Origin: Nitratireductor sp.
GTDB taxonomy: Bacteria; Pseudomonadota; Alphaproteobacteria; Rhizobiales; Rhizobiaceae
Direction: 5' to 3'
DNA: 45,091 nucleotides
NCBI GenBank assembly: GCA_020441665.1
Contig: JAGRLT010000082.1
Span: 1-45,091 of the forward strand
A model generated the notes under the pieces. It did not search any database and had not been told where the DNA came from. It saw only the letters and a program-made list of their open reading frames with translations. The position numbers and the translations under genes were made by a program. Positions within the stretch are counted from its first letter, which is position 1. Each line of letters begins with the position of its first letter. Positions 34,854 to 42,859 of the stretch are shown one piece after another.

Positions 34854-35236
34854 CTTTTGTTCCTTTCAGGGGGGGTCGTTGGTCTGTTCGTGTGGGGTTG
34901 AGGGAGTGGCCGGGGGGTCGGCCGGGGATGGCGGGCCATGCGGCCCGGCGCATTCAGGGATGCCGTCCGCCCTGCCGGGGCTCGGCGAAGAACGGGCTGC
35001 GTACCGCGTACCGGTGCCGGGAGGGTTCGTTCGGGACCAGTCCCGAAAGCCCGTCAAAGCCGCTGCCATGGCTGGGCCCGCGGCCTGTTTTCATCCTGTC
35101 GCTCATGTCGCTTTCCTTCTTCATTCCGAACCCTTTCGGGCTGATGGCGCACCAATACAGCCAGCTTTTGCTTGCGGTCTTGAGGGGAGGTTGGGTAATT
35201 TGTGGGGAAAGTCTGAGTTTCGATGAGGAAGGCTTC
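34854..35236. other. Intergenic control region between the redox operon and its regulator
   Basis: A 383-nt gap without a convincing gene. G-rich runs occur at 34868-34935. In-frame extensions of the regulator through 35144 (ATG) or further upstream exist but lack ribosome sites and family similarity. I see no clear -35/-10 pair or strong dyad. The promoter of the OsmC operon and the operator of the divergent regulator should lie here. Confidence 0.5.
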
Positions 35237-36811
35237 TTGCACTACGCGTTTGACGGCTTCGCGCTTGACATGAACCGCGGCGATCTGCGCCGTGGCGATA
35301 CCGTATTGCCGGTCGAACCGATGGCCTATGCTGTGCTGGGCCATCTGGTGCAGAACGCCGAACGCCTGGTTGCGAAGGACGAACTGGTCGAAAAGGTCTG
35401 GGACGGGCGCTTCATCTCGGATGCGGCGGTTTCGATCGTGATCAAGTCGCTGCGCCGGGTTCTTGGCGATGATGGCAAGCAGCAGCGCTATATCCGCACG
35501 GTCCATGGCCGGGGGTTCCGGTTCGTCGCGGATGTGCGGATCGTGGCGCCTGCGGCAATGGCTGCCGACCCGCATGCGCAGGATGCGGCACAGGCCGACG
35601 GCACGCTCCCGGTCGATCGGAAACCTTCGATCGCGGTTCTGCCCTTTACCCTGATCGGCGGCTCGCAAGCCTATTCCGCCATCGCCGACGCGATTCCCGG
35701 CGAACTGATCTCCACCTTGTCACGCCTGCGCTGGCTCAAGGTCGTGGCACGCGGATCGAGCTTTCGCTTCCGCCCGCCCTTGCAGGATTTCGAGACGATC
35801 CGCTCCGCCCTCGGCGTGACCTATGTCCTGTCGGGCGAGGTGGAGGTCCTGGATCCCGCATTCGGCATCGTGGTGGAACTTGTCGATGCGCGAACATCTC
35901 AGGTTGTCTGGGGCGACCGGTTGTCGGGCAAGATCGACGATGTCCACGAAATGCGCGAGCGGATCGTGGCGCTGATCATCTCGGCGATGGAACTGCACAT
36001 CCCGCAACACGAGGCGCAGCTTGCGCGGCTGCGGGTGCCGTCGGGGCTCGATGCCTGGTCGCTCTATCACATCGGCCTACAGCACGCCTTCCGCTTCAAT
36101 CGGGCCGACAACGCCCTTGCGAGCGACTATTTCCAGCGTGCGACCGAGCTCGATCCGCTCTTCGCCCGCGCCCATGCCGCGCAGTCCTTCGTCAGTTTCC
36201 AGGCTGCCTTCCTGCGCTATTCGCCGGATCACGCGCAGGCGATCGAGGACGCACGGCGCCACGCGGAACGGAGCGTGGAGCTCGACCCCATGGACCCGTT
36301 TGCGAATTTCAACTTCGGGCGCGCCCACTGGCTCAGGGGGGATCCGGCGGCCGGGCAATCCTGGCTGGAACGCTCCTGCAGCCTGAGCCCGAGCTTCGCG
36401 CAGGGTTTCTATGCGCATGGCTGGGCCGATATCATGGCGGGCGACGGACAGGCCGCGCTCGAAAACCTCGAGAAATCGATCAACCTCAGCCCGCTCGATC
36501 CGTTCCGATACGCGATGCTGTCGGCGAAGGGCATGGCCCATTTTCATGTGGACGAGACAGACCAGGCGGCCCATTGGGCCGATCAGGGCGCGCGAACCCC
36601 GGGGGCGCACTATCTGATCACCACATTCGCCGCGGCGATCAACGAGGCCACGGGCCATCACGATCAGGCGCGCTACTGGGCGCTGGAGGCGAAGGCGCGC
36701 CGCGGGGACGCCTCGATCGAGGCATTCTTCACCGCCTTTCCGTTCAGGAACGAGGCCAAGCGAAAGGCCTTGTCCGATGCCCTTACCGCTCTGGGGTTCC
36801 CTGAAAGGTAA
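35237..36811 (+). CDS. CadC-like winged-helix regulator with TolB-like and TPR domains
   Basis: 524 residues from TTG 35237, chosen because GAGGAAGG lies 4-5 nt upstream and because the wing domain starts right there (HYAFDGFALDMNRGDLRRGD). An upstream ATG at 35144 adds 31 residues of no family character. Trans_reg_C-type winged helix at about 1-97 (recognition helix SDAAVSIVIKSLRRVLGD), then the beta-rich domain found in CadC/adenylate-cyclase-like proteins (KPSIAVLPFTLIGG... to about 255), then TPR repeats to the end. No membrane helix separates the parts, so it is cytoplasmic. Divergent from the OsmC operon, which it likely controls; the signal is unknown. Confidence 0.85.
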   Translation: MHYAFDGFALDMNRGDLRRGDTVLPVEPMAYAVLGHLVQNAERLVAKDELVEKVWDGRFISDAAVSIVIKSLRRVLGDDGKQQRYIRTVHGRGFRFVADVRIVAPAAMAADPHAQDAAQADGTLPVDRKPSIAVLPFTLIGGSQAYSAIADAIPGELISTLSRLRWLKVVARGSSFRFRPPLQDFETIRSALGVTYVLSGEVEVLDPAFGIVVELVDARTSQVVWGDRLSGKIDDVHEMRERIVALIISAMELHIPQHEAQLARLRVPSGLDAWSLYHIGLQHAFRFNRADNALASDYFQRATELDPLFARAHAAQSFVSFQAAFLRYSPDHAQAIEDARRHAERSVELDPMDPFANFNFGRAHWLRGDPAAGQSWLERSCSLSPSFAQGFYAHGWADIMAGDGQAALENLEKSINLSPLDPFRYAMLSAKGMAHFHVDETDQAAHWADQGARTPGAHYLITTFAAAINEATGHHDQARYWALEAKARRGDASIEAFFTAFPFRNEAKRKALSDALTALGFPER

Positions 36812-36927
36812 GGCGATCCAGCCCTGCTTCGGCTCCTGCGTCCTGCCACCGGTTGTCCGGCAGGGCCGCCCTCCGCACCGATCCGCCCGCATCGATCCAC
36901 ATAGGCGATCCGGCCGGCCGATCCGAA

Positions 36928-36988
36928 GAAGCAATTGAAACACGGAGGGCGCATCCGCGAAACAACGGCGAAACGTGCGGGCGATAGT
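36928..36988 (+). promoter_or_regulatory. GAAACA promoter module, copy A (44-residue ORF)
   Basis: GAAGCA-ATT-GAAACA (36928-36942), N16, GAAACA (36959-36964), N5, GAAACG (36970-36975), N7, GATAGT (36983-36988), then 39 nt to the ATG at 37028. The same arrangement occurs at three other promoters in this window with identical internal spacing. Confidence 0.75.
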
Positions 36989-37027
36989 CTCCCTTTGTCA
37001 CGAATTCAAACCTCAAGGAAAACGAAC

Positions 37028-37162
37028 ATGACAAAGCAGAACACCTTCACCCCGGTTCGCGCCATGGTCCTGCTGCCGGTGAAATCCGATGGCAAGGAAC
37101 GTGCCCGCGTCTTCGCGCATGGCAATGCCGCCCTGGTCTGGGAAAAGAACTTCAAGAACTGA
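37028..37162 (+). CDS. Small 44-residue protein of unknown function
   Basis: Not a recognised family. MTKQNTFTPVRAMVLL at the start, then a basic, hydrophilic stretch ending VWEKNFKN; no cysteine, no signal peptide. Real by context: AAGGA stands 9 nt before the ATG, a repeated promoter module lies 100 nt upstream, and a near-perfect intrinsic terminator follows 25 nt after the stop. A monocistronic, probably strongly induced microprotein, perhaps stress related like the DUF1127 protein that faces it. Confidence 0.7.
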   Translation: MTKQNTFTPVRAMVLLPVKSDGKERARVFAHGNAALVWEKNFKN

Positions 37163-37187
37163 CCAGTACCCCTCTTGCTCCCGTCGA

Positions 37188-37216
37188 ACGCCCGCATCTG
37201 ATGCGGGCGTTTTTTT
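37188..37216 (+). terminator. Strong intrinsic terminator
   Basis: ACGCCCGCAT (37188-37197) and ATGCGGGCGT (37201-37210) form a perfect 10-bp stem with a 3-nt loop, followed by T6. Ends the 44-residue gene transcript. Confidence 0.93.
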
Positions 37217-37250
37217 GTGCCCGCCGTCCCGCGTGGCGACAAGCAGAACA

Positions 37251-37276
37251 AGAAAAACCCGCCGTTTCCGGCGGGT
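37251..37276 (-). terminator. Intrinsic terminator of the DUF1127 gene
   Basis: On the minus strand, CCCGCCG/CGGCGGG arms with a GAAA loop (37258-37275) are followed by TTTTTCT (complement of 37251-37257). Confidence 0.88.
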
Positions 37277-37305
37277 GGAGTGGAGGGAGAGGAGTCCTGG
37301 ACGTG

Positions 37306-37467
37306 TCAGAAAATGGGCATGTTCTTGCGCCGGAACGCCACTTCCTGGCGCGTCGTCCCGATGTCGCGGAAGATATCATCGCCGCCCTGCAGCAGCATTT
37401 CGTATTCGCGGCGATGACGGGCGCGCTCGTCGGCGCGGCGAAGGGCATTCTTGATGGTGGTGATCAT
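37306..37467 (-). CDS. DUF1127 (YjiS-like) small protein
   Basis: 53 residues from ATG 37465-37467 with TGGAG 9 nt upstream. The arginine-rich DUF1127 core is clear: ALRRADERARHRREYEMLLQGGDDIFRDIGTTRQEVAFRRK, including the DIG-x-T-R signature. Established for related proteins in Rhizobiales and Rhodobacterales: small DUF1127 proteins bind RNA or influence phosphate, carbon or stress regulation; the specific role here is unknown. It has its own terminator and its own copy of the GAAACA promoter module, and is divergent from the alpha/beta hydrolase gene. Confidence 0.88.
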   Translation of the reverse strand: MITTIKNALRRADERARHRREYEMLLQGGDDIFRDIGTTRQEVAFRRKNMPIF

Positions 37468-37501
37468 GGGGCTACTCCAGGGTTGGTTTGTCGATGGACG
37501 G

Positions 37502-37564
37502 ACAATCGCAACCCTTCGTTTCAGTGCGATTTCGCCGGACGGGGAACCCTGTTTCATTTGTTTC
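37502..37564 (-). promoter_or_regulatory. GAAACA promoter module, copy B (DUF1127 gene)
   Basis: Read on the minus strand from 37564: GAAACA-AAT-GAAACA (37564-37550), N16, GAAATC (37533-37528), N5, GAAACG (37522-37517), N9, GATTGT (37507-37502). The start codon is 97 nt from the module's first base. Confidence 0.75.
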
Positions 37565-37575
37565 TCCGCCCCGCT

Positions 37576-37637
37576 GAAACAGTTGAAACAATTGGAGGGC
37601 TGTCGGGACACGCGTCTGAAACGCGCCGGTCGTAGCA
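37576..37637 (+). promoter_or_regulatory. GAAACA promoter module, copy C (alpha/beta hydrolase)
   Basis: GAAACA-GTT-GAAACA (37576-37590), N16, GACACG (37607-37612), N5, GAAACG (37618-37623), N8, GTAGCA (37632-37637); start codon at 37679, 103 nt from the first base. Back to back with copy B, separated by 11 nt. Confidence 0.75.
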
Positions 37638-37678
37638 AAAACCCAAGCAAAATCAGAACGAACCCGGAAAGTGCCCCA

Positions 37679-38518
37679 ATGCCCTACCTGAACGCAAACC
37701 AGACAGTTGTTCATTACCGCGAAGACGGCGACGGCGTTCCCGTCATTGCCATCCATGGCTCGGCCTCCAGCAGCCAGCAGTGGGAAAGCCTGACCGGCTA
37801 CATGTCCGACCGCTCGCGCGTCATCAGGCCCGACCTGCCCGGATACGGCAAGACGCCGGCGTTGAAAGGTCCGAGGTCGCTGGCCGCGATTGCCGCCACG
37901 CTGGTTCCGCTTCTTGAGGAAATGGGCGAGCCGGTTCACCTTGTCGGCCATTCCTTCGGCGGGGCGGTGGCGCTGAAACTCGCCAGCCTGCGCCCTGACC
38001 TGGTCCGCAGCCTGGCCGTCATGGAACCTGCCGCGTTTCACCTGCTGGAGCCGAATTCGCCGCTGCTCGATGCGATCATGTCCGTCGAGAAGGCCATGCG
38101 GCGCAGCCTGCGGCACGGCGAGGGGGATGACGCCATGCGAGGCTTCATCGATTTCTGGAACGGCGATGGCGCATGGCGGCGTTCGAGTGCCGGCCTTCGG
38201 CAGAAACTCGCTCTGCTGGCAGACCAGGTGATCGCGGATTTCGACGCCGTCATGGCGGAATCAGCAGGTCTCGCCAACTACGCGGCCATTCGCTGCCCGG
38301 TGCTCGCGCTGACCGGCCGCCAGTCGCCGCGGGTCGCACAGGCTCTGACCGCAAGGCTGGCCGGCGCGATGCCGTCGGCAAAGCTCGCATCTCTTCCCGG
38401 TGCCGGCCATATGGCGCCGCTTACCGACCCGCATCTCGTCGACCCGATGATCGCCGCCCATGTTTTCGCCAGGCCCGTCTCGGCCGAGCGCACCGGCGAT
38501 GCGAAACTGGCTGCCTAG
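37679..38518 (+). CDS. Alpha/beta hydrolase upstream of the globin signalling operon
   Basis: 279 residues from ATG 37679. Standard alpha/beta-hydrolase: HGSASSSQQW oxyanion region, nucleophile elbow GHSFGGAVALKLA, acid around LALTGRQSPRV and the histidine in GAGHMAPLT. No signal peptide, so cytoplasmic. Substrate unknown; relatives cleave esters, lactones or C-C bonds. It carries a copy of the GAAACA module in its promoter and precedes the truncated globin gene by 170 nt on the same strand, so transcription from this promoter may continue into the globin-cyclase-kinase operon. Confidence 0.87.
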   Translation: MPYLNANQTVVHYREDGDGVPVIAIHGSASSSQQWESLTGYMSDRSRVIRPDLPGYGKTPALKGPRSLAAIAATLVPLLEEMGEPVHLVGHSFGGAVALKLASLRPDLVRSLAVMEPAAFHLLEPNSPLLDAIMSVEKAMRRSLRHGEGDDAMRGFIDFWNGDGAWRRSSAGLRQKLALLADQVIADFDAVMAESAGLANYAAIRCPVLALTGRQSPRVAQALTARLAGAMPSAKLASLPGAGHMAPLTDPHLVDPMIAAHVFARPVSAERTGDAKLAA

Positions 38519-38585
38519 AAAAGGAAATCCGATTGGCAAGAAGTCCGATCTCACCCATGTAATGTCGCCCGGAATGGCAGTTGGG

Positions 38586-38614
38586 CTTGCCCGCTGCCGC
38601 AGGGGTGGGGCAAG
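38586..38614 (+). terminator. Weak stem-loop between hydrolase and globin genes
   Basis: CTTGCCC (38586-38592) and GGGCAAG (38608-38614) pair around a 15-nt loop. No proper U-tract follows (AATTACCTTTTG), so it could be a leaky terminator or an RNA-processing site. It matters for whether the globin operon shares the hydrolase promoter. Confidence 0.35.
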
Positions 38615-38688
38615 AATTACCTTTTGTGGCGGAAACAATCCGTGCGCGAAGGCGGGTGTTCGGGCATATAGGGCCAGGAGTTGCAATC

Positions 38689-39045
38689 ATGGAAAAGAAC
38701 CTGTTTCAGAAATACGGAGGCTTCTCGAAGATCAGCCGGATCGTGCTCGACTTCTATGAGCGCCTGCTCGACGACGACGATGTGGGCCCCTTCTTCGACG
38801 AGGTCGACATGGCGCGCATTGTCGACCACCAGACCAAATTCATCTCGTCGCTGCTCGGCGGACCCACCTCCTACACCGACGATCAGATCTCGAAGCTGCA
38901 CAGGCATCTGACGATCAACACCGGGCATTTCGATGTGCTGGCGCGGATCCTGCGCGAAACGCTGGCCGATCACGGTATGGAGCCCGACGACGTCGATACG
39001 GTCGTTGCCGCTCTGGATTCCCGTCGCGGCCTGGTTGTGAGCTGA
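38689..39045 (+). CDS. Group 1 truncated haemoglobin (TrHbN type)
   Basis: 118 residues from ATG 38689; CAGGAG is 8 nt upstream. The 2-on-2 globin pattern is complete: YGGFSKISRIVLDFYERLL (phenylalanine-tyrosine at B9-B10, Y23 as distal ligand-stabilising residue), FFDEVDMARIVDHQTKFISSLLGGPTSY, and the proximal haem histidine H71 in SKLHRHLTINTGHFDVL. Binds O2, NO or CO through haem; family roles are NO detoxification or gas sensing. It is followed after 3 nt by a nucleotidyl cyclase and then a histidine kinase and a response regulator, so a sensory role as haem subunit for that pathway is more likely than detoxification (inference). Confidence 0.93.
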   Translation: MEKNLFQKYGGFSKISRIVLDFYERLLDDDDVGPFFDEVDMARIVDHQTKFISSLLGGPTSYTDDQISKLHRHLTINTGHFDVLARILRETLADHGMEPDDVDTVVAALDSRRGLVVS

Positions 39046-39048
39046 CCG

Positions 39049-40107
39049 ATGTCGATCGCCGCAATCAACGAACAGCTGCTGCGTGCCATCGGTGTCGGGG
39101 TCGCCCTGCTCGACATCGATGACCTCAAGTTCCAGTTCTTCAACGACACCTTCGTCGAATGGTTCGGCGAGCCCGACTCCGACGCCCGCCTGACCGATCT
39201 CTTCACGGCCATGGATGCCGAGGTGCTCCGCCGCGGTCTTGCCGAGGGTGGCCGGTTCGCGACCGAAACGACTTTCAAGCTCCGCAGACGAACCATGACG
39301 GTGGCGATGGAGTTCAACCGGGCGCCCGATGCGGGCGGCAAGATCGCGGTCGTCGTTTGTCAGAACATCACCCGGATCAAGGAGCTGGAATCCATGATCG
39401 ATTCCTATTCGATGATGGTCGAGCGCAACACGCGCGAGATCAAACGCGAAAAGGAACAGGTCGAGAAACTGCTCCTCAACATGATGCCGCGTTCGGTCTA
39501 TGAGGAGTACAAGACCTTCGGCGTCGTTACCCCGCGCCTGTACGACCCGGTTTCGGTCCTGACACTCGATTTCTGCGGCTTCTCGGATCTCGTCGCGACG
39601 GTCGATCCGGGCGTCATCGTCAGTGAATTGAACGACCTTTACAGTGCCTTCGATCGCATTGGCGAACAGTTCGGCTGCGAAAGGATCAAGACGATCGGCG
39701 ACGCCTACATAACGGTCGCCGGCATGCCCGACCCATCGCCCGACCACGTGCAGTCCGTGGCGAACGCGGCAATCCGTTTCCTGAGATATATCGCTCATCG
39801 CAATGAAAGCCATCCGATCAAATGGCAGTGCCGCATCGGCCTTTCCGCCGGTTCGGTGATTGGATCGGTCGTCGGCGTACAGAAATACATCTATGATGTC
39901 TTCGGGCCGGCCGTGACCCGGGCGCTCCGCATCCGCGCCCATGCCGAGCCGATGACCATTTGCGGCGATGCCGAAATTGCCGGGTCGCTCAACGGCAAGT
40001 TCCGCAAAACCGGCCTGGGTGGGCAGGACATCGGCGGCGAGAGGATCGAGATCGTCCGGATCGAGGCCGAAACCGAGCCGGCGAGGGCAGTCGGAATCCA
40101 GTCATGA
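39049..40107 (+). CDS. Class III adenylate/guanylate cyclase with PAS-like N-domain
   Basis: 352 residues. PAS-like sensory domain (about 5-108), a coiled-coil signalling helix (about 108-145), then the class III cyclase domain. Metal aspartates D174 (LTLDFCGFSDL) and D218 (KTIGDAYITVAG) are present. Purine-selecting residues K214 and D283 (YIYDVFG) are the adenine type, so cAMP is the predicted product. The transition-state arginine is present (R294, RALRI), but the paired asparagine of G-x-x-V-N is threonine (T290, GPAVTRALR), which may lower or alter activity. Sits between the globin gene (3-nt gap) and the hybrid kinase (4-nt overlap), so gas-responsive cyclic nucleotide synthesis is the obvious hypothesis. 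Confidence 0.9.
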   Translation: MSIAAINEQLLRAIGVGVALLDIDDLKFQFFNDTFVEWFGEPDSDARLTDLFTAMDAEVLRRGLAEGGRFATETTFKLRRRTMTVAMEFNRAPDAGGKIAVVVCQNITRIKELESMIDSYSMMVERNTREIKREKEQVEKLLLNMMPRSVYEEYKTFGVVTPRLYDPVSVLTLDFCGFSDLVATVDPGVIVSELNDLYSAFDRIGEQFGCERIKTIGDAYITVAGMPDPSPDHVQSVANAAIRFLRYIAHRNESHPIKWQCRIGLSAGSVIGSVVGVQKYIYDVFGPAVTRALRIRAHAEPMTICGDAEIAGSLNGKFRKTGLGGQDIGGERIEIVRIEAETEPARAVGIQS

Positions 40108-42044
40108 CCGCCAGCCGCAAGACATCCCCGGGCGAAAAGGCGAGCCAATCCTCTGGCGGCATGTCCGGGGCGCCGGATCTGTTTCGCGAAGTCATGGAGG
40201 CGATGTCGGAAGGGCTTGCCCTTTTTGACGAGGATACCTGCCTGCTGCGCTGTAATTCCAGCTTCCGCGCGATGAACCCGTTGATCGCCGACGTTCTCGA
40301 GACGGGCATCGAATGGGAACTCATCCTGCGCGAGATGGCGATGCGCAATGTGATGACGGCGAAAGCGATCGAGCGCCTGCGATGGATGGAAAACCGGCTC
40401 CATACCGGCTGGAAGCTGTCGTCGCTGCTCGAAATCGATTTCACCAATGGCGCTAGATACGAGTTTTCGGTGCGCCCGACGCCGGTCGGCGGCTTCCTGA
40501 TCACCCAGTCCGATATCTCCCAGCGCAAGCAGTATGAGGACAATCAGCGCGAGGCCGATATTCTTCTGCGCGAGGTTCTCGAAGCCTGCCCGGCGAATGT
40601 GATCATGTCGCGCATCGGCGACGGGCACATCATCTACCGCTCGCCGGCGGCAACCGAACTGCTCGGTACCTCGCACAATTCGCACACCCATTTCGCCAGC
40701 CGCGAGGAACGCGCCGATTTCGTGACGGCATTGCTGCCGAACGGCCGCGTCGACGACATGCTGGTGACGGGCCTGAGACCCGACGGATCGACCTTCCCCT
40801 GCTCGATATCGGCGCGGGTCATCGAATATCGCGACGAAGAGGTGATCGTATCGAGCACGGTCGACATCTCGCGCGAAGTCGAGATGCAGAAAACGCTCGT
40901 CGAGCAGCGCGAGCAGATCTTCCAGTCCGAGAAGATGTCGGCCTTGGGCGAACTGCTGGCCGGTGTCGCCCATGAGCTCAACAACCCCCTGTCGGTCGTC
41001 GTCGGTCATGCCCTGATGTTGCGCGAGGAGACATCCGACCCGGACGCCTTGCGCCGGCTGGAGAAGATTTCCGATGCCGCCGAGCGTTGCGCGAAGATTG
41101 TCAAGTCTTTCCTCGCCATGGCCCGCCAGCAACCTGTCCGGCTGGCGCCGATCGGACTGTACGAGACGGTGGAGACCGCGGTCGAAGCGCTGCGCAACGG
41201 CGCAAGCGGCCTCAAGGTTGCGGTCGACATCCAGTTCAAGGGCGGTCTGCCCTGGACCCTGGGCGATGCCGACCAGCTGGTCCAGGTGATTATCAACCTG
41301 GTGACGAATGCGGAACAGGCGATCGTTTCCTCCGGTGTCGGAGACGGCATCGCCATCACCGCCCGCCACGACCGCGCGGCCAACATGATCGAGATGCGCG
41401 TGTCCGACAATGGTCCGGGCATTGCTCCCGAAATCCGCAGCCGGATTTTCGATCCATTGTTCACGACCAAGGATGTCGGCCAGGGCACGGGCATAGGTCT
41501 CGCATTCTGCCATCGCGTGATCACCTCCCACAACGGCCAGATCCGCGTCGAACCCGCCTCGGGGCACGGCGCGATCTTTGTCGTCAGACTGCCGATCGCG
41601 ACCGATGCACCCGGCGCGGAGCCCGATACCGAGACCGAGAACCGCAAGCAGGCGCCGGCGCGCATTCTTGTGGTCGACGACGAGCCCGACGTGGCCGACC
41701 TGATCCGCGAGATCCTGCAACGCGACGGCTTCAACGTCGATCACGCCGGTTCGGCGGAAGAGGCGCTGGCGCTGGCGCGCGAATATGCCTATGCGCTGGT
41801 TCTCAGCGATCTGAACATGCCCGGCATGGGCGGCCGCGGGTTTTACGAGATCATTGCCCGCGAATTACCGGAACTGGCCAGACGCATCGGCTTCGTGACG
41901 GGTGACACGATGAGCCCGTCGGCGCGTGGGTTCCTCGACAGCGCCAACCGGCCGTTTCTGGAAAAGCCCATCGCGCCGACAGAAGTGCGCTTGCTTGTAA
42001 GGCAGATGCTTGATGCGGTTTCCGACAAAGGAGGCAGGCCATGA
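40104..42044 (+). CDS. Hybrid histidine kinase with PAS domains and C-terminal receiver
   Basis: 646 residues from the ATG overlapping the cyclase stop. Two PAS domains (about 22-140, the PAS-7 type with REMAMRNVMTAKAIERLRW, and 152-265), then HisKA with H290 in GVAHELNNPLS, the HATPase domain (N402 in LVTNAEQAI, DNGPGI 435-440, TTKDVGQGTGIGLA) and a receiver domain (518-636) with phosphoacceptor D569 and K621. No membrane helix: a soluble cytoplasmic sensor. Autophosphorylated H290 can pass phosphate to D569 and on to the OmpR-family regulator encoded next (4-nt overlap), although a phosphotransfer domain is not seen. Signal likely redox or gas linked, given the globin gene. Confidence 0.93.
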   Translation: MTASRKTSPGEKASQSSGGMSGAPDLFREVMEAMSEGLALFDEDTCLLRCNSSFRAMNPLIADVLETGIEWELILREMAMRNVMTAKAIERLRWMENRLHTGWKLSSLLEIDFTNGARYEFSVRPTPVGGFLITQSDISQRKQYEDNQREADILLREVLEACPANVIMSRIGDGHIIYRSPAATELLGTSHNSHTHFASREERADFVTALLPNGRVDDMLVTGLRPDGSTFPCSISARVIEYRDEEVIVSSTVDISREVEMQKTLVEQREQIFQSEKMSALGELLAGVAHELNNPLSVVVGHALMLREETSDPDALRRLEKISDAAERCAKIVKSFLAMARQQPVRLAPIGLYETVETAVEALRNGASGLKVAVDIQFKGGLPWTLGDADQLVQVIINLVTNAEQAIVSSGVGDGIAITARHDRAANMIEMRVSDNGPGIAPEIRSRIFDPLFTTKDVGQGTGIGLAFCHRVITSHNGQIRVEPASGHGAIFVVRLPIATDAPGAEPDTETENRKQAPARILVVDDEPDVADLIREILQRDGFNVDHAGSAEEALALAREYAYALVLSDLNMPGMGGRGFYEIIARELPELARRIGFVTGDTMSPSARGFLDSANRPFLEKPIAPTEVRLLVRQMLDAVSDKGGRP

Positions 42045-42760
42045 ACACCACCAGCCAGACGATCCTGGTCTGCGACGATGAGGTCGATGTTCGCGAGATG
42101 CTCGCCGAATATCTTGCCAAACGCAGCTTCAATGTCGTCACCGCGGGCAATGCCGACGAACTGCGCGTAAGGCTGGAAAGCGACGGGCCGGATCTGATCC
42201 TGCTCGACATCAACATGCCGGGAGAAAACGGTTTGTCGGTGCTGCGCAGCCTGAACGGCGAGGCGGGCCCGCCGGTCATCATGCTGACGGCGGCCGCAGA
42301 CGTCGTCGACCGGATCATCGGCCTCGAAATGGGGGCGGATGACTATCTCGCAAAGCCGGTGGACCTGCGGGAGCTCGAGGCGCGGATCAAGGCCGTGCTG
42401 CGGCGACAGACCGTCGCCCGGCAGGAGGCCGACGAGGCGATCGATGACGGCCGCAAGCGCTTTCGCTTCGGCAGGACCTGGCTCGACATCGAGGCGGCAA
42501 AGTTGACCGAGGAGGACGGCACCGAGATTCCGCTCACCTCGATGGAATTCAACCTGCTCAAGCTGTTTGCCCGCAACCGTGGCCGGGTGCTCAATCGAGA
42601 CCAGATCCTCGAAGGCGCCCATGACCGGTCCTGGGACCCGTTCGACCGCAGCATCGACATCCGGATTTCACGCATTCGCCGCAAGATCGAGGCAAATCCG
42701 CAGAAGCCGACGACGATCAGGACCGTGCGCGGGATCGGCTACATCTACGACGAGCAATAG
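42041..42760 (+). CDS. OmpR/PhoB-family response regulator
   Basis: 239 residues. Receiver domain 1-120 with acidic pocket D12/D13, phosphoacceptor D56 (LILLDINMPG), T83 and K105 (DDYLAKPVD), followed by a winged-helix DNA-binding domain (about 137-235; SMEFNLLKLFARNRGRVLNRDQILEGAHDRSWDPFDRSIDIRISRIRRKIE). Binds tandem direct repeats as a dimer, as the family does. Cognate of the hybrid kinase (ATG overlaps its stop by 4 nt). The GAAACA module upstream of neighbouring genes contains direct repeats that such a regulator could recognise, which makes it a candidate for its own regulon (inference). Last gene of the operon; a hairpin follows at 42812. Confidence 0.94.
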   Translation: MNTTSQTILVCDDEVDVREMLAEYLAKRSFNVVTAGNADELRVRLESDGPDLILLDINMPGENGLSVLRSLNGEAGPPVIMLTAAADVVDRIIGLEMGADDYLAKPVDLRELEARIKAVLRRQTVARQEADEAIDDGRKRFRFGRTWLDIEAAKLTEEDGTEIPLTSMEFNLLKLFARNRGRVLNRDQILEGAHDRSWDPFDRSIDIRISRIRRKIEANPQKPTTIRTVRGIGYIYDEQ

Positions 42761-42811
42761 GCCGGCCGGCCTGGTTCCGGTTGTTTGGCTGGGCCGATAT
42801 GCTTCAAATAG

Positions 42812-42846
42812 AAGGGGCCCACGGCGTCGTGCCATGGGCCTTCCTT
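42812..42846. terminator. Hairpin between response regulator and convergent small gene
   Basis: GGCCCA (42816-42821) and TGGGCC (42835-42840) with an inner GGC/GCC pairing; flanking AAGG/CCTT extend the stem. The gap separates convergent transcripts, and the T-run is short on both sides. Confidence 0.6.
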
Positions 42847-42859
42847 GCTGGGTCTGCGC

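Noticed and set aside
36842-36864. CCTGCC/GGCAGG hairpin after the winged-helix/TPR regulator
   Set aside because: Stem is only 6 bp with an 11-nt loop and no U-tract; not enough for a terminator call.
38632-38637. Single GAAACA upstream of the globin gene as a fifth promoter module
   Set aside because: The second hexamer and the GAAACG at the fixed offset are missing, so it does not meet the module pattern.
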